DNA of 64,000 nucleotides from Nonomuraea deserti (GCF_004348685.1 NZ_SMKO01000014.1:36778-100777), one strand, 5' to 3'; positions 1-11,964 are shown, counted from the stretch's first letter. The notes: generated from the letters alone by a model not told the origin. Translations and numbers: made by a program.

Positions 1-3000
1 ACCGTGCTCAACCAGACCCCGTCGGCGTTCTACCCGCTGGCGGAGGCGGCGACGGGCGAGCTCGCCCTCCGGTACGTCGTCTTCGGCGGCGAGGCGCTGG
101 ACCCCGCCCGCCTGGCGTCGTGGCAGCGCCGCCACCCGGCCGCCCGGCTGGTCAACATGTACGGCATCACCGAGACCTGCGTGCACGTCACCTTCAGGGA
201 GCTGACCCCGGACGACACCCGGGGCGAGCCCGCCGGCACGATCGGCGGGCCGCTGCCCGGCCTCGGCGTCCACCTGCTCGACCATGACCTGCAGCCGGTC
301 CCGCCGGGGGTGACGGGCGAGGTGTACGTCGCCGGCGACCAGCTGGCCCGCGGTTACCTCGGCCGCCCGTCGCTGACCGCCGCCCGCTTCGTGGCCGACC
401 CGTTCATCCCGGGCGGCCGCCTCTACCGCAGCGGCGACCTCGCGCGCCGGGCTCCCGGCGGCGACCTCGTCTACCTGGGGCGGGCCGACCGGCAGGTGAA
501 GGTACGCGGCTACCGGATCGAGCTCGGCGAGATCGAGGCCGCGCTGCTGGCGCTGGACGGCGTCGCCAACGCCGCGGCGGCCGTGCGCGAGGACCAGCGG
601 GGCCGGCGGCTGGTGGCCTACGTGGTCGCCCGGCCGGGCACGCGGATCGACGCCGACGCGGCGCGGGCGCACCTGTCCCGGTCGCTGCCCCCGTACGCGG
701 TCCCGGCGGCGTTCGTCCCGCTGGAGGCGCTGCCGCTCACGGTCAACGGCAAGCTGGACAGGGACGCGCTGGCCGCCGTCCCGCTCACGACGCCCGCCGC
801 GACCACCGCACCCACGACACCCGCCGCGACCAACGCACCCACGGCGACCTTCGCGGCCTCCGCGACCTCCGCGGCTCTCGCGGCCGACGGGGACCCGGTG
901 GACGTGCTGCGCGCGCTGTTCACGGAGATTCTCCAGGTGGACGCGGCCGGCCCCGACGACGACTTCTTCCACCTCGGCGGTGACAGCATCATCGCCATCC
1001 AGCTGGTCAACCTCGCCAGGCGTCGCGCGCTGCACCTGTCACCGCAGGACGTGTTCGTACGCAGGACCCCGGCCGCCCTCGCCAGCGCCCTGACCTCCGG
1101 GCCCGAGCCCGCAGCACCGGAGAACGCAGCACCGGAGAACGCAGCACCGGAGAACGCCGCACCGGAGAACGCCGCACCGGAGGACACCGTGCCCGGGACG
1201 GCGCCGGCCGGGTCCGACGGCGTCGGCGAGATCATGCTCATGCCGATCGTGCACCGGCTGGCCGAGCTGGGCGGCACGATCTCCCGGCTCAACCAGGCCG
1301 AGCTGCTCCGTACCCCGCCGGGCATGACGCGCGAGCAGGTCGCCGAGCTGATCCGGGCGCTGGCCGACCGGCACGACGCGCTGCGCCTGAAACTCAGCAG
1401 GCCCTCGCCGCTGCTGTGGTCGCTGGAGGCGCGCCCGGCCGGGGACCCGCCGGAGCCCGGCGTGCTGGCGGTCGACGCGACCGGGCACGACGAGGACGGC
1501 CTGCGCGCGCTCATCGCCGCCGAGTCGGACGCCGCCGCCGGCCGGCTCGACCCGGACGCCGGCCGGATGCTCCAGGTGGTGTGGTTCGACCGGGGGCCGC
1601 ACCGGCAGGGCAGGCTCCTGATCGTCGCCCACCACCTCGCCGTGGACGGGGTGTCCTGGCGCATCCTCGTCGACGACCTGCGGCAGGCGTGGGACGCCGT
1701 CGCCGCGGGGGAGCGGCCCGTGCTCGACCCGGTCGGCACCTCCCTGCGCGCCCACGCGCGGGCGATGACCGAGAACGCCGCTCAGGCGGCCAGGCTGGCG
1801 GAGTTCGAGCACTGGGCGGCCACGCTGCGGCCGGGCGGCGAGCTCGACCCGGCCGCGCCGGCCCTCGGGCTGACCGTCGGGCTGACTGTCGGGGCAACCC
1901 GCGACCACGTGCTCCGCCTGTCCCCCGACGTGACCGGGCCGCTGCTCACCAGCGTCCCGGCCGCGCAAGGAGGAGACGTCACCGAGACGCTCGTCGCGGC
2001 GTTGCACGCCGCGGTCGCCCGCTGGCGCTCGGCGCGTGGCCTGGACGCGGAGGCGCCGCTGGTGCTCGACCTGGAACGGCACGGCCGCGCGGGCGGCGCG
2101 GGCCTGTCCAGGACGGTGGGCTGGTTCACCGCCATCGCCCCCGTACGCCTGCCCGGCGGCCAGGCCACGCCCGGCGAGGTGCGCGAGGCCGTGCGGGCGG
2201 CACCCGACGGGGGGCTCGGTTTCGGGCTGCTGCGGTACTGCAACCCGCGGACCGCCGCCGCGCTCGGCCGGCTCGGCACGCCCCAGCTGCTGTTGAACTA
2301 CCTCGGCAGGTTCCCGGCCGGGGGGACGCGCGACTGGGACGCCGCGCCCGAGACCGCGGCGCTGCGCGTGGCCCCCGACCCGGACCTGGGGACGCCGTAC
2401 CTGCTGGAGATCAACGTCGCCTGCCACGACACCCCGGACGGCCCCGAGCTGCACGCGGTGTTCACGTACGCGGAGGGCGGGCTGGGCGCGGACGACGCCC
2501 GCATGATCGCCGACGGCTGGGGCGCCGCGCTGCGCGACCTGGTCGCCGCGCCGGAGCGGTGGGCGCTGTCGCCGCTGCAGGAAGGGCTGTTCTTCCAGGC
2601 GCGCTACGCCGGCGACGCCGACGTGTACGTGGCGCAGAACGCCTTCGACTTCGCCGCCCGCCTCGACCTACCGGCGCTGCGCCTGGCGTACGCGGCCCTC
2701 CTCGACCGCCATCCCGCGCTGCGTCTCGGCTTCACCGCCGACGACGGGCACCGTCCGGTGGCGGTGGTCGGCACGGGCCTCGACGCCGCCGTCGACGTGA
2801 TCGACCTGTCCGCGGACGCCTCCGGGCTGCCCGACGTGATGGCGGAGGACCGGAGGCGGCCCTTCGACCCGGCCTGCCCGCCGCTGTGCCGCCTGACCGT
2901 GGTCCACCTGCCGGGCGGGCGTGACCGCCTGCTGCTCACGTACCACCTGCTGTTGTGGGACGGCTGGTCGCGCGAGCTGGTGCTGCGCGAGCTGTTCGCC

Positions 3001-6000
3001 CTGTACGACTCCCGCGGCGAGCGCGGAGCCCTCCCCACGGGCGGGGCGACGTTCACCGACTACCTCGCCTGGCTGGCCCGCCAGGACGCCGCGGCCGCGG
3101 GCAGGGCGTGGGCGCGGGCCCTGGCCGGCGTGGAGCCCACCGTCCTGTTCCCGGCGGCGGCGGGTACCGCCCCCGTGCCGGCGACCAGTCTGTCGGCGCG
3201 GCTGACGGAGGAGCAGACCCGGCGGGTGATCGACCGGGCCCGTCGCGGCGGCGTGACGCTCAACGCGATGCTCACCACCGCCCTCGGCATGGTGCTGGCC
3301 CACGCGTCGGGCCGCCGCGACGCCGTGTTCGGCACGACGGTCGCGGGGCGGCCGACCGAGCTGGACGGCATCGAGTCGGTGATCGGGGTGTTCCTGAACA
3401 CCGTGCCGGCCGTGGTGCGGCTCGCCCCCGGTGAGAGCGCGCTGGACGTCATGAGGCGGGTCCAGGCCGAGCGCGCCGAGGTGATGCCGCACGAACATCT
3501 GGGGCTCGGGGACATCCAGCGGGCCGCGGGCCGCGACACCCTGTTCGACAGCCTCTACGTGCTGCAGAACTTCCTCGACGACGACACCTTCATCGATCTG
3601 GAAGAGGCGCACGGCGTCGTCGGCGTGTCCAGCGTGGACGCCACGCACTACCCGCTCACGTGGGTGGTCACCCCCGGCGCGCGGCTCACGTTGCGGCTGG
3701 AGTACCGGGCAGACGAGGTGGCGGGGGAGCAGGCGCAGGCCCTGCTGGCCCGGCTGGAGCACGTCCTGCTCCGCCTCGCGGCCGACCCCGAGGCGACCGT
3801 GGCCGACGTGCCGCTGCTCCTGGCGGGGGAGAGCACCTCGATGGACGGGGTCACCGGGCCCGTCGGCGAGGACACGATCGCCGATCTCCTGGCGGACCAG
3901 GCCGGCAGGACCCCGCACCGGCCCGCCCTCACCTTCGAGGACCGGACCCTGACCTACGCCGAGCTCGACGCGCGGGTGAACCAGATCGCGCGGTCGCTGC
4001 TGGCCGGAGGAGCGGCGCCGGAGAGGATCGTGGCGCTCGCGGTGCCCCGCTCCATCGACATGGTCGCCGCGCTGTTCGCCGTGCTCCGCACCGGTGCGGC
4101 GTACCTGCCGCTCGAACTCGACCACCCCGACGAGCGGCTGCTCGCGATGCTGGCCGACGCCGGGCCCGTCCTGTTGGTCACCACGCGTGCGGTGGCGCCC
4201 AGGTTCGCCTCCCACCCCGTGGCCGGGCTGCTCCTGGACGACGTGTCGGGGCCCGCCGGGCCGGTCGCCGTCCCCCGCCGGGCGGGGCGGCTCGACCATC
4301 CTGCGTACGTCATCTACACCTCAGGCTCCACCGGCCGCCCCAAGGGGGTGGTCACGCCGTACCGCGGCCTGACCAACATGCAGCTCAACCACCGCGAGGC
4401 GATCTTCACGCCGGCTGTCGCGGCGGCCGGCGGCCGTGTCCTCACCATCGCCCACACCGTCTCGTTCTCCTTCGACATGTCGTGGGAGGAGCTGCTGTGG
4501 CTGGTCGAGGGCCACCACGTGCACATCTGCGACGAGGAGCTGCGCAGGGACGCCACGGCGCTGGTCGCCTACTGCCACCGCCACCGCGTCGACGTGGTGA
4601 ACGTGACGCCGACCTACGCCCGGCACCTGCTCGACGAGGGGCTCCTCGACGGGCCCCACCGCCCGCCCCTGGTGCTCCTCGGCGGCGAGGCGGTGCCCCA
4701 GTCGCTGTGGTCGGAGCTGCGCGAGGCCGAGGGCGTGCACGGCTACAACCTCTACGGGCCGACCGAGTACACGATCAACACGCTCGGCGCGGGCACCGCC
4801 GACAGCGCCACCACCACGGTCGGTCGGCCGATCCGGAACACCCGCTGCTACGTGCTCGACGCCTTCCTCCGCCCGGCTCCCGTCGGGGAGCTCTACATCG
4901 CCGGTGCCGGGCTGGCTCGCGGCTATCTCGGCCGCCCCGGGCTGAGCGCCGGGAGGTTCGTCGCCGACCCGTTCGTGCCCGGCGGGCGAATGTACCGGAC
5001 CGGCGACCTGGTCCGCGTCCGCGGCGACGGCAACCTCGACTTCCTCGGCCGCACCGACGACCAGGTCAAGATCCGCGGGCACCGGGTGGAGCCGGGCGAG
5101 GTCGAGGCCGCCGTCACCGCCCGGCCGGGCGTCCACCAGAGCGCCGTGCTCGCCGTGCCCGACCGGGCGGGGGGCGGGCGGCTGGTGGCCTACCTCGTCC
5201 CCGACCGCCCGGAGGACGCCGCCGCGCTGGCCGCCGAGGTGCATCGCGAGCTGAAGGCCGTGCTCCCCGGTCACATGATGCCGGCGGCGTACGCGGTCGT
5301 GGACGCGCTGCCGCTCACCGTCAACGGCAAGCTGGACACGGCCGCACTGCCCCCGCCCCGCGCGCTCGCCTCCGGCTCACGGCCGCCCGCGAACGAGCGG
5401 GAACGGCTGCTGTGCGCGCTGTTCCGCCAGGCCCTCGACGACGGCGAGGAGGTGGGGCCCGAGGACGACTTCTTCGACAGGGGCGGGCATTCGCTGCTGG
5501 CCATCCGGCTGCTCGGCCTCGTCCGCGCCGCCACGGACGCCGACCTGTCGCTGCGCGACCTGTTCGACGCGCGTACCCCCGCCCGGCTCGCGGACCGCCT
5601 GGCGGGCGCGGCCGGGCCGGCACGGCCCCCGCTCGCCCGCCGGCCGCGCCCCGGCCGCGTGCCGCTGTCGCCCGCGCAGGAGCGGCTCTGGCTGCTCCAG
5701 CAGCTGGACCCGGCCTCGACCGCCTACACCTACCCGCTGCTCGTCCGCCTGCGCGGCGCCGTCGACGCCGCCGCCCTGCGGGCCGCGCTCGGCGACGTGG
5801 CGGGCAGGCACGAGATCCTGCGCACGGTCATCGACGAGGGGCCCGCCCAGCGGGTGCTCGCCGAGCCCCGTATCGACCTGGCCGTCGTCCGCTGCGCCAC
5901 GGCCGGTCCCGCGCTCGCCGCAGCGCTCGCCCGCCCCTTCGACCTGGCCGCCGAACCCCCGCTGCGGGCCACCCTGATCGAGGAGAAGGACAGCGGCGAC

Positions 6001-9000
6001 ACGGTGCTGGCCCTGGTGATGCACCACATCGCGATGGACGAGTGGTCCGACGGCCCGCTGCTGCGCGACCTCGGCACCGCCTACGCCGCCCGGCTGGCCG
6101 GGCACGCCCCCGGCTGGGAGCCGCTGCCGGTGCAGTACGCCGACTACGCGCTCTGGCTGCGGCTCGACGACCGGCACGACGACGACCGCGCCTACTGGGA
6201 ACGGCGGTTGCGCGGGTTGCCCGCCGAGAGCACCCTGCCCGCCGATCCGCCCGCCGATCCGCCCGCCGATCCGCCCGCCGGTCTGCCTGCCTCCCTGCCC
6301 GCCGGGCAGGTGACCGCCGAGCTGCCGCACGAGCTGGTCAACACGCTGCGCGAGCTGGGACGGGCCGAGTCGGCCAGCCTGTTCATGGTGCTGCACGCGG
6401 CGCTCGCCACCCTGCTGTCCCGCCTCGGCGCCGGCACCGACATCCCGATCGGCACCCCCGCCTCCGGCCGTGCCGACCCCGCGCTGGGCGACCTCGTCGG
6501 GTTCTTCGTCAACACCGTCGTGCTGCGTACGGACCTGTCCGGCTCGCCCACGTTCACCGAGCTGCTCCGCCGGGTGCGGGAGAGCGACCTGGCCGCGTTC
6601 GAGCACGCGAACCTGCCCTTCCAGCAGGTGGTCGAGGCGGTCAACCCGGCGCGGGCGCAGGGCCGCAACCCGCTGTTCCAGGTGATGCTCGGCTACCTGC
6701 ACCGGCCCGCCGGCCGCGACACCGTGCTCGGCCTGCCGGTGGGGGAGGCGCCCACGGTCGCCGCCGATCCGAAGGTGGACCTGAACGTCACGTTCGTCGA
6801 CGGCGAGCCGTTCGAGATGATCCTCGAGTACGACGCCGGCCGGTTCCGCCCTGAGACGGCGCGGCGGCTCGTCGAGCGCCTCCTCGTCCTGCTCGGCGAG
6901 GTCGCCGCCCGGCCGGACGAGCCGGTCGACAGCGCCGGCGTGCTCGCGGAGCGCGACCGGGCCGACCTGGCCCGGTGGCAGGACGGCGGGCCGCCGCGGG
7001 CCGGCGGGCAGCCGTGGTACGAACGTTTCTCCGCGCAGGCGCGGCGCACCCCTGACGCGGCCGCCTGCGTCTTCGAGGGCGAGACGATGAGCTACGCCGA
7101 ACTCGACGCCGCCTCTGACGCCTTCGCCGCCCGGCTCGGCGGCCTCGGACCCGACGACCTCGTCGGGATCGCCCTGCCGCGCTCGGCCGGGCTGCTGGTG
7201 GCCGTGCTCGGCGTGGCCAAGGCGGGGGCCGCCTACCTCCCCCTCGATCCCGCGTTCCCCGCCGAACGGCTGCGCTTCATGGTGGCCGACGCGCGCCCGG
7301 CCGCGATCGTGGTGGACGACCGCACCCGCGAGCTCTTCCCCGAGGGCATCATGCTCGGCGGCGGGCCGGCATCCTTCGATCCGCCGCCGCGCGACCCGCG
7401 CTCGGCCGCGTACGTCATCTACACCTCCGGCTCCACCGGCCGCCCCAAGGGCGTGGTCGTCACCCAGCACGACCTGGAGTGTTTCCTCGGCGCGCTCCCG
7501 GTGGCCGGGCCGGGCGAGCGGCTGCTCGCCGTGACGACGCTCTCCTTCGACATCTCCGTCCTGGAGCTGATGGGGCCCCTGCGGGCGGGTGGCTGCGTGG
7601 TGCTGGCCTCCGACACGCAGGTACGCGACCCGAACCTGCTGGCCGAGCTGCTCCGCGAAGAGCGGATCACGGTGATGCAGGCCACGCCGTCGTTGTGGTC
7701 GACGCTACGGCCCGGCGCCGACCTGCCCGGCGCCGACCTGCCCGGCGCCGACGTGCGCGGCCTCGATGTGCCTGGGATCGATGTGCCCGGTGTCGACCTG
7801 CCCGGCGCTGATCTGCGTGGGGTGCGCGTCCTGGTCGGTGGCGAGGCGCTGCCGCCCGCCCTGGCCCGCGACCTGACCGCGCGTGCCGCCTCCGTAACCA
7901 ACGTGTACGGCCCCACCGAGGTGACCGTGTGGGCCACCGCCGCGACCGTCCGCCGGGACGAGCCTCCCACGCTCGGACGGCCACTGCCGGGAACGACCGC
8001 GTACGTCCTGGATCCGGCGCTGCGCCCCGCGCCTCCCGGCGTCGCCGGTGAGTTGTACCTCGGCGGCGCCCAGGTCACCCGCGGCTACCTGCGCCGCCCC
8101 GGCCTCACGGCTGGCAGGTTCGTCGCCGACCCCTTCACGGGCGGGCGCATGTACCGTACCGGCGACCTCGCCCGCTGGAGCGCCGGAGGCGAGCTCGAGT
8201 TCCTCGGCCGGGCCGACCACCAGGTCAAGGTGCGCGGGTTCCGCATCGAGCCCGGCGAGATCGAGGCGGTGGCGGCGACCTGCCCGGGCGTGTCGCGGGT
8301 CGCGGTCGCCGCCCGGCAGGACCGGCTCGTCGCGTACGTCACCGCCCCCGCTCCCGCGCTGCGCGACCATCTCGCGCGGCGGCTGCCCTCGTGGATGGTC
8401 CCCGCCGCGGTCGTGGTCCTCGACGAGTTGCCGCTCACCCCGAACGGCAAGGTGGACCGCGCGGCCCTGCCCGAGGTGGACTTCGCGCCGACGGCCACCC
8501 GCGCCGAGCCGCGCACGCGTACCGAGGCGGCCGTCTGCGCCGTCCTGGCGGAGGTGCTGGGCGTCGGCCCGGCCGGCTCTGTCGGCGTGGACGACGACTT
8601 CTTCGCCCTCGGCGGCCACTCGCTCCTGCTCGTACGCCTGGCGGCCGCGCTGCGCGCCCGGCTGGGCGTGGACATCCCGGTCGCGGACCTGTTCGCCGCT
8701 CCCACGGCGGCCGCCCTGGCCAGGCGGATCAGCGGCGGCGTCCCCACGGCCGACGCCATGGCCGAACTGCTGACCCTGCGGCCCGGCGACGGCACCCGGC
8801 CACCGCTGTTCTGCTTCCCGCCCGCCAGCGGGCTGAGCTGGCCGTTCGCCCCGCTCAAGCGCTACCTGCCCGAGGGCGTCCCGCTGTACGGGCTGCAGTC
8901 GCCCCGCCTGAGCCGAGACAGCGGCCTGCCCACGACCATGGACGAGCTCGCCGCGGAGTACGCGGGCCTCATCGCCGGGGTGGCGCCGGAGGGACCGGTC

Positions 9001-9507
9001 GCCCTGCTCGGGTGGTCGTTCGGCGGGGCGGTCGCGCACAAGGTGGCGGTACGGCTGGCGGCCGAGGGCCGCGACATCCACCTCCTCGGCATGCTCGACA
9101 CGCCGGTGGAGGTTCCGGGAGCCGCGGGGGACGTCGCCGCGTTGCTGGCCGAGATGGGTTACCGGGTGCCGGACGAGCGCATGTCCGCCGCCGACGCCGC
9201 CGCCTTCCTGCGCGGCATGGGCGACGGCGTCGCGGCGCTGCAGGAGGGGCAGATCGAGCGGGTCGTGGAGAGCTATCTGGCCGGCGATCGCATGATGGGG
9301 CGGGCCAGGTACGACGTCTATCCCGGCGACGTGCTCTTCGTCGACGCGACCGTGCCCGAGCAGGGGTTCACCGGCTCGGCCTCGGAGCGGTGGAGTCCCT
9401 ACGTGGCGGGGGAGCTGCGCGTGGTCGCGGTCGGGTGCCGGCATTCCGAACTGCTGGACGCCGGCACCCTGGAGATCCTCGGGCCGCTGCTGGCCCGTCT
9501 CATGTGA
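1..9507 (+). CDS. Non-ribosomal peptide synthetase, C-terminal modules (5' end outside window), siderophore type
   Basis: The reading frame is open from the first base, so the gene begins upstream. Domains by nucleotide: A1 (partial, 1-780), PCP1 (893-1075, LGGDS), E (1222-2560; [18 protein letters not shown]), C1 (2563-3830), A2 (3871-5360), PCP2 (5395-5610, GGHS), C2 (5656-6950; HHIAMDE), A3 (7015-8490), PCP3 (8515-8720, GGHS) and TE (8770-9507; GWSFG nucleophile elbow, late His in CRHSE). Pocket residues aligned by eye to GrsA: A1 xxxNVGMVHK (Thr-like), A2 DMENLGLINK (the code I recall for ornithine/N5-hydroxyornithine, as in coelichelin-type enzymes), A3 DILQLGVVWK (Gly-like). The visible product end would be D-Thr, then hydroxyornithine, then Gly, released by TE. 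C1 lacks the second His of HHxxxDG, and A3 carries a pentapeptide-like insertion. The siderophore role is inferred from A2 and from the iron-regulated neighbours. Confidence 0.93.
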   Translation, partial: TVLNQTPSAFYPLAEAATGELALRYVVFGGEALDPARLASWQRRHPAARLVNMYGITETCVHVTFRELTPDDTRGEPAGTIGGPLPGLGVHLLDHDLQPVPPGVTGEVYVAGDQLARGYLGRPSLTAARFVADPFIPGGRLYRSGDLARRAPGGDLVYLGRADRQVKVRGYRIELGEIEAALLALDGVANAAAAVREDQRGRRLVAYVVARPGTRIDADAARAHLSRSLPPYAVPAAFVPLEALPLTVNGKLDRDALAAVPLTTPAATTAPTTPAATNAPTATFAASATSAALAADGDPVDVLRALFTEILQVDAAGPDDDFFHLGGDSIIAIQLVNLARRRALHLSPQDVFVRRTPAALASALTSGPEPAAPENAAPENAAPENAAPENAAPEDTVPGTAPAGSDGVGEIMLMPIVHRLAELGGTISRLNQAELLRTPPGMTREQVAELIRALADRHDALRLKLSRPSPLLWSLEARPAGDPPEPGVLAVDATGHDEDGLRALIAAESDAAAGRLDPDAGRMLQVVWFDRGPHRQGRLLIVAHHLAVDGVSWRILVDDLRQAWDAVAAGERPVLDPVGTSLRAHARAMTENAAQAARLAEFEHWAATLRPGGELDPAAPALGLTVGLTVGATRDHVLRLSPDVTGPLLTSVPAAQGGDVTETLVAALHAAVARWRSARGLDAEAPLVLDLERHGRAGGAGLSRTVGWFTAIAPVRLPGGQATPGEVREAVRAAPDGGLGFGLLRYCNPRTAAALGRLGTPQLLLNYLGRFPAGGTRDWDAAPETAALRVAPDPDLGTPYLLEINVACHDTPDGPELHAVFTYAEGGLGADDARMIADGWGAALRDLVAAPERWALSPLQEGLFFQARYAGDADVYVAQNAFDFAARLDLPALRLAYAALLDRHPALRLGFTADDGHRPVAVVGTGLDAAVDVIDLSADASGLPDVMAEDRRRPFDPACPPLCRLTVVHLPGGRDRLLLTYHLLLWDGWSRELVLRELFALYDSRGERGALPTGGATFTDYLAWLARQDAAAAGRAWARALAGVEPTVLFPAAAGTAPVPATSLSARLTEEQTRRVIDRARRGGVTLNAMLTTALGMVLAHASGRRDAVFGTTVAGRPTELDGIESVIGVFLNTVPAVVRLAPGESALDVMRRVQAERAEVMPHEHLGLGDIQRAAGRDTLFDSLYVLQNFLDDDTFIDLEEAHGVVGVSSVDATHYPLTWVVTPGARLTLRLEYRADEVAGEQAQALLARLEHVLLRLAADPEATVADVPLLLAGESTSMDGVTGPVGEDTIADLLADQAGRTPHRPALTFEDRTLTYAELDARVNQIARSLLAGGAAPERIVALAVPRSIDMVAALFAVLRTGAAYLPLELDHPDERLLAMLADAGPVLLVTTRAVAPRFASHPVAGLLLDDVSGPAGPVAVPRRAGRLDHPAYVIYTSGSTGRPKGVVTPYRGLTNMQLNHREAIFTPAVAAAGGRVLTIAHTVSFSFDMSWEELLWLVEGHHVHICDEELRRDATALVAYCHRHRVDVVNVTPTYARHLLDEGLLDGPHRPPLVLLGGEAVPQSLWSELREAEGVHGYNLYGPTEYTINTLGAGTADSATTTVGRPIRNTRCYVLDAFLRPAPVGELYIAGAGLARGYLGRPGLSAGRFVADPFVPGGRMYRTGDLVRVRGDGNLDFLGRTDDQVKIRGHRVEPGEVEAAVTARPGVHQSAVLAVPDRAGGGRLVAYLVPDRPEDAAALAAEVHRELKAVLPGHMMPAAYAVVDALPLTVNGKLDTAALPPPRALASGSRPPANERERLLCALFRQALDDGEEVGPEDDFFDRGGHSLLAIRLLGLVRAATDADLSLRDLFDARTPARLADRLAGAAGPARPPLARRPRPGRVPLSPAQERLWLLQQLDPASTAYTYPLLVRLRGAVDAAALRAALGDVAGRHEILRTVIDEGPAQRVLAEPRIDLAVVRCATAGPALAAALARPFDLAAEPPLRATLIEEKDSGDTVLALVMHHIAMDEWSDGPLLRDLGTAYAARLAGHAPGWEPLPVQYADYALWLRLDDRHDDDRAYWERRLRGLPAESTLPADPPADPPADPPAGLPASLPAGQVTAELPHELVNTLRELGRAESASLFMVLHAALATLLSRLGAGTDIPIGTPASGRADPALGDLVGFFVNTVVLRTDLSGSPTFTELLRRVRESDLAAFEHANLPFQQVVEAVNPARAQGRNPLFQVMLGYLHRPAGRDTVLGLPVGEAPTVAADPKVDLNVTFVDGEPFEMILEYDAGRFRPETARRLVERLLVLLGEVAARPDEPVDSAGVLAERDRADLARWQDGGPPRAGGQPWYERFSAQARRTPDAAACVFEGETMSYAELDAASDAFAARLGGLGPDDLVGIALPRSAGLLVAVLGVAKAGAAYLPLDPAFPAERLRFMVADARPAAIVVDDRTRELFPEGIMLGGGPASFDPPPRDPRSAAYVIYTSGSTGRPKGVVVTQHDLECFLGALPVAGPGERLLAVTTLSFDISVLELMGPLRAGGCVVLASDTQVRDPNLLAELLREERITVMQATPSLWSTLRPGADLPGADLPGADVRGLDVPGIDVPGVDLPGADLRGVRVLVGGEALPPALARDLTARAASVTNVYGPTEVTVWATAATVRRDEPPTLGRPLPGTTAYVLDPALRPAPPGVAGELYLGGAQVTRGYLRRPGLTAGRFVADPFTGGRMYRTGDLARWSAGGELEFLGRADHQVKVRGFRIEPGEIEAVAATCPGVSRVAVAARQDRLVAYVTAPAPALRDHLARRLPSWMVPAAVVVLDELPLTPNGKVDRAALPEVDFAPTATRAEPRTRTEAAVCAVLAEVLGVGPAGSVGVDDDFFALGGHSLLLVRLAAALRARLGVDIPVADLFAAPTAAALARRISGGVPTADAMAELLTLRPGDGTRPPLFCFPPASGLSWPFAPLKRYLPEGVPLYGLQSPRLSRDSGLPTTMDELAAEYAGLIAGVAPEGPVALLGWSFGGAVAHKVAVRLAAEGRDIHLLGMLDTPVEVPGAAGDVAALLAEMGYRVPDERMSAADAAAFLRGMGDGVAALQEGQIERVVESYLAGDRMMGRARYDVYPGDVLFVDATVPEQGFTGSASERWSPYVAGELRVVAVGCRHSELLDAGTLEILGPLLARLM
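1111..1185 (+). repeat. 15-bp tandem repeat coding AAPEN linker in the NRPS
   Basis: Five consecutive 15-bp units (GCAGCACCGGAGAAC and close variants) encode AAPEN repeats in the linker between PCP1 and the epimerisation domain. The period keeps the frame, so length changes would be tolerated. Confidence 0.9.
7711..7830 (+). repeat. Eight 15-bp units coding pentapeptide-like repeats inside adenylation domain A3
   Basis: Eight 15-bp units encode [35 protein letters not shown] and RGVRV, between the ATPS motif and the VGGEALP motif of A3. By recall, A domains have about 20-25 residues across this span, so roughly 25 residues are extra. The sequence resembles an A(D/N)LXX pentapeptide repeat. 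Confidence 0.85.
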
Positions 9508-10510
9508 CGGCGGACAGGTCCTTGACCGGGGTCGAGGGGTCCATGTCGACGGCGTTCGCGAGCTGCGGCACGAGCACGTCGAGCGCGTAGAGCAGCGCGT
9601 CCGGCCCGCTGTAGGACAGCGCGCCGCCGAGAGGGGTGGAGAAGTCCGTGTAGATCGTGCGGTCGGTCTTGACCACCTTCAGGCGGGAGAAGACCGGCGA
9701 TTCCAGCATCTTGGCCCTGGTCGCGCCGTTGACGAACAGCACGTCGCGGTCGAGCAGGTCGAGCCGCTCCTCGCTGATCTCGTCGGACTCGCTCTGAGCG
9801 GCGAAGCCGAGCGCGTCGAACAGCGCGCGGCGCGGGTCGCGGGCCGGGATCAGCCAGTGCTGCCCGTTCTCCGGCCCGAAGTCCACCACGAGGGTCTTGC
9901 CGGCGAACTCGGGATGCTCCTGCTTCGCCTCGGCGATCCTCGCGTTGACCTCGTCGACGAGCGCCTGAGCCTCTGCGGACTTGCCCAGCGCCTTGCCCGT
10001 GGTGAGCGTCTGGACGTCCCACGGGGTCTGCTCGTCGGCGTAGTCGCCCGACTGGATCACCGTGGGCGCGATCTGGGAGAGCTTGTCGTAGGTCTCCTTG
10101 TTGACGGTCTCGTAGATGGCGATGATCAGGTCGGGCCGTTGCTTGATGATGGCCTCGAAGTTCAGCTCCGCCGAGAACGTGGACAGCTGCTTGCCGCCCA
10201 GTGCCGCCTTGACCCACGGGAAGTTCGTGTACTCGTCGAACCACGCGCGCGTGCTGACCGGCACCACACCCAGCGCGAGCGCGAAGTCCTGATCGTTCCA
10301 TCCGACGGTGACGACCCGGGACGGCCTGGCCTCGATCGTGGTGCTGCCGAACTTGTGGTCGATGGTGACCGGGAACGCGGGATCGGCGGACGCGGCGGCC
10401 CGCGGCGCCTCGGCTTGCGTTCCCGCCGAGCACGAGATCAGCGAAGCCGCCAGGAGGACGCCCGGCACAGTGCTGACTAAGGCTCGCCGAAGCGCGCGGA
10501 AACTGATCAT
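9500..10510 (-). CDS. Iron-siderophore ABC transporter substrate-binding lipoprotein (FecB/FepB-like)
   Basis: Encodes about 336 residues of a class III periplasmic-binding-type protein that would capture ferric siderophore outside the membrane. The start at 10510 (MISFRAL) is chosen because AAGGA lies 8 nt upstream; a longer in-frame start at 10543 would abut the iron box. A lipobox ending LISC puts the lipidated Cys at residue 27. The fold is suggested by segments such as [18 protein letters not shown] and [12 protein letters not shown], typical of FecB-like proteins. The 3' end overlaps the NRPS stop by 8 nt in convergent orientation. It is divergent from panD across an iron box, so both should be induced by iron starvation. 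No partner permease or ATPase is in view. Confidence 0.9.
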   Translation of the reverse strand: MISFRALRRALVSTVPGVLLAASLISCSAGTQAEAPRAAASADPAFPVTIDHKFGSTTIEARPSRVVTVGWNDQDFALALGVVPVSTRAWFDEYTNFPWVKAALGGKQLSTFSAELNFEAIIKQRPDLIIAIYETVNKETYDKLSQIAPTVIQSGDYADEQTPWDVQTLTTGKALGKSAEAQALVDEVNARIAEAKQEHPEFAGKTLVVDFGPENGQHWLIPARDPRRALFDALGFAAQSESDEISEERLDLLDRDVLFVNGATRAKMLESPVFSRLKVVKTDRTIYTDFSTPLGGALSYSGPDALLYALDVLVPQLANAVDMDPSTPVKDLSAVT

Positions 10511-10544
10511 CTGCGGTCCTTCTGGCCAGGTTATGGGATGCAAC

Positions 10545-10563
10545 TTAGGATAGCATTACCTAA
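10545..10563. promoter_or_regulatory. Iron box (IdeR/DmdR operator) between the siderophore-binding lipoprotein and panD
   Basis: TTAGGATAGCATTACCTAA matches the actinobacterial DtxR/IdeR consensus TTAGGTTAGSCTAACCTAA, with both outer arms intact (TTAGG and CCTAA). It lies 35 nt from the lipoprotein start and 22 nt from the panD start, so it can repress both when iron is plentiful. Confidence 0.85.
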
Positions 10564-10584
10564 CATTGATCATGGGAGCTGAAG

Positions 10585-10992
10585 ATGCAGCGCATCCTGC
10601 TCGGCGGGAAGATCCATCGGGCCACCGTGACCCAGGCCGACCTCCACTACGTCGGGTCCATCACCATCGACAAGGTCCTCATGGACGCGGCCGGGCTCAT
10701 CGAGGGGGAGCAGGTCCACGTCGTGAACATCACCAACGGGTCACGGCTGGTCACGTACGCCATCGAAGGCGAAGCACGTTCGGGCGTCATCGGCATCAAC
10801 GGGGCCGCCGCCCACCTCGTGTCGCCCGGAGACCTCGTGATCATCATGTCCTTCCTGCATGTGGCCGACGACGAGGCCGGATCGCACGTCCCCTTCGTGG
10901 TGCACGTCGACGGGCGCAACCGGATCGTCGACGTCGGGGCCGACCCGGCCGCTCCCGTCCCTGGCTCGGCCACCCAGGTCAGCGGTCGGTGA
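10585..10992 (+). CDS. panD: Aspartate 1-decarboxylase, iron-box-controlled copy
   Basis: Encodes 135 residues; E. coli PanD has 126. The pyruvoyl enzyme converts L-aspartate to beta-alanine. The self-cleavage site Gly24-Ser25 (HYVGSITID), Lys9, Arg54 and Tyr58 are all present, so it should be active. GGGAG upstream of the ATG serves as ribosome binding site. It stands alone, without panB or panC, directly next to an iron box and between siderophore genes. I infer that it supplies beta-alanine as a building block to an upstream NRPS module, as in beta-alanine-containing siderophores such as the madurastatins and cahuitamycins. None of the visible A domains looks beta-alanine specific. Its 3' end overlaps the convergent formyltransferase gene by 14 nt. 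Confidence 0.93.
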   Translation: MQRILLGGKIHRATVTQADLHYVGSITIDKVLMDAAGLIEGEQVHVVNITNGSRLVTYAIEGEARSGVIGINGAAAHLVSPGDLVIIMSFLHVADDEAGSHVPFVVHVDGRNRIVDVGADPAAPVPGSATQVSGR

Positions 10993-11920
10993 GATAGCCG
11001 CCCATCGTGCGGAAAACCTCCGTGGCGGGCAGGTCCGCACCCGACTCCGTGCGGACCTGCTCGATCACCAGCCCGTGGCCGCGCCCCCTCCGAGCCTCCG
11101 GGCCGGCGACGATGACCACTCCGTCGCCTTCACGGATGAACACCCGGCCGGGGGTCCCCCCGTACAGACCCTTCGACACGGACGCCTTCAGCACGCGGAT
11201 GCGCTCACCCTTGTAGAACGTGAAAGCGTTCGGGTACGGGTCGGACTGCGCGCGCACCAGCCGCTCGATGTCCTCCGCCGGCCAGCTCCAGACGATGCGG
11301 CTGTCCTCGACGGACCGTTTGTGGAAGAAGCTCGCCTTCGACCGGTCCTGGGCGACCGGGGCCGCCCGGCCGCTCCCGATGAGCGCGAGCGCGTCCCGCA
11401 CGATCGGGCGGATCAGCGCCACGGTCCTGTGAAACAGGTCCGTGGCCGTGTCGGAAGGCCCGACGCGTACGGCGCGCTGCAGCACGATGTCGCCGGCGTC
11501 CAGCTCCTCGTCCATCAGGTGAGCGGTGACGCCCACCTCCTCCTCCCCGTTGATCAGCGCCCAGATCAGCGGCGAGAAGCCGGCGTAGGCGGGCAGCAGC
11601 GAGTCGTGCACGTTCAGGGTGCCGTGGCGGGGCAGCCTGAAGATCTCCGGCGGGATCCAGGTGCGCCAGTTGTTGGCGACGATGATGTCCGGCTCCGCCT
11701 CCTTGAGCGCGGTGACGAGCTCGTCGTCCGGCCTGGCGCGTAGCAGCACGGGAACGCCGTGCCCGGCCGCCAGATCGGCCACCGAGTCGTCCCAGATCTT
11801 CTCGTAGGCGTGCTCGCTCTTGGGGTGTGTCACGGCGAGCACCACGTCGTGGCCGGATTCCAGCAGTGCCTGCAACGTACGGTGTCCCCAGGTCTGGTAG
11901 CCGAACATCGCAACCCGCAT
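10979..11920 (-). CDS. Formyltransferase, probable N5-hydroxyornithine formyltransferase of siderophore assembly
   Basis: Encodes 313 residues of the methionyl-tRNA formyltransferase superfamily, with an N-terminal folate-dependent transferase domain and a C-terminal OB-like domain. The catalytic set is visible as LNVHDSLLP (Asn and His) and DAGDI (Asp). AGGAGG precedes the ATG. The context (iron box upstream, NRPS with a hydroxyornithine-type A domain, siderophore-binding lipoprotein) argues for formylation of hydroxyornithine to make a hydroxamate ligand, like CchA of coelichelin. The alternative, a housekeeping fmt, is unlikely because def and priA are absent and the promoter is iron-controlled. 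Confidence 0.88.
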   Translation of the reverse strand: MRVAMFGYQTWGHRTLQALLESGHDVVLAVTHPKSEHAYEKIWDDSVADLAAGHGVPVLLRARPDDELVTALKEAEPDIIVANNWRTWIPPEIFRLPRHGTLNVHDSLLPAYAGFSPLIWALINGEEEVGVTAHLMDEELDAGDIVLQRAVRVGPSDTATDLFHRTVALIRPIVRDALALIGSGRAAPVAQDRSKASFFHKRSVEDSRIVWSWPAEDIERLVRAQSDPYPNAFTFYKGERIRVLKASVSKGLYGGTPGRVFIREGDGVVIVAGPEARRGRGHGLVIEQVRTESGADLPATEVFRTMGGYLTDR

Positions 11921-11945
11921 GTGCGCCTCCTGTGGCTAGGCCTAA

Positions 11946-11964
11946 TTAGGTGAGCCTAACCTAA
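11946..11964. promoter_or_regulatory. Iron box upstream of the formyltransferase gene
   Basis: TTAGGTGAGCCTAACCTAA is a near-perfect IdeR/DmdR operator and a better palindrome than the one at 10545. It lies 25 nt upstream of the formyltransferase start and would repress transcription in iron-replete cells. Confidence 0.9.

Noticed and set aside
3660..6854. Long plus-strand frame within the NRPS in another reading frame
   Set aside because: Arg/Gly-rich shadow of the NRPS; the NRPS frame has complete domain motifs throughout.
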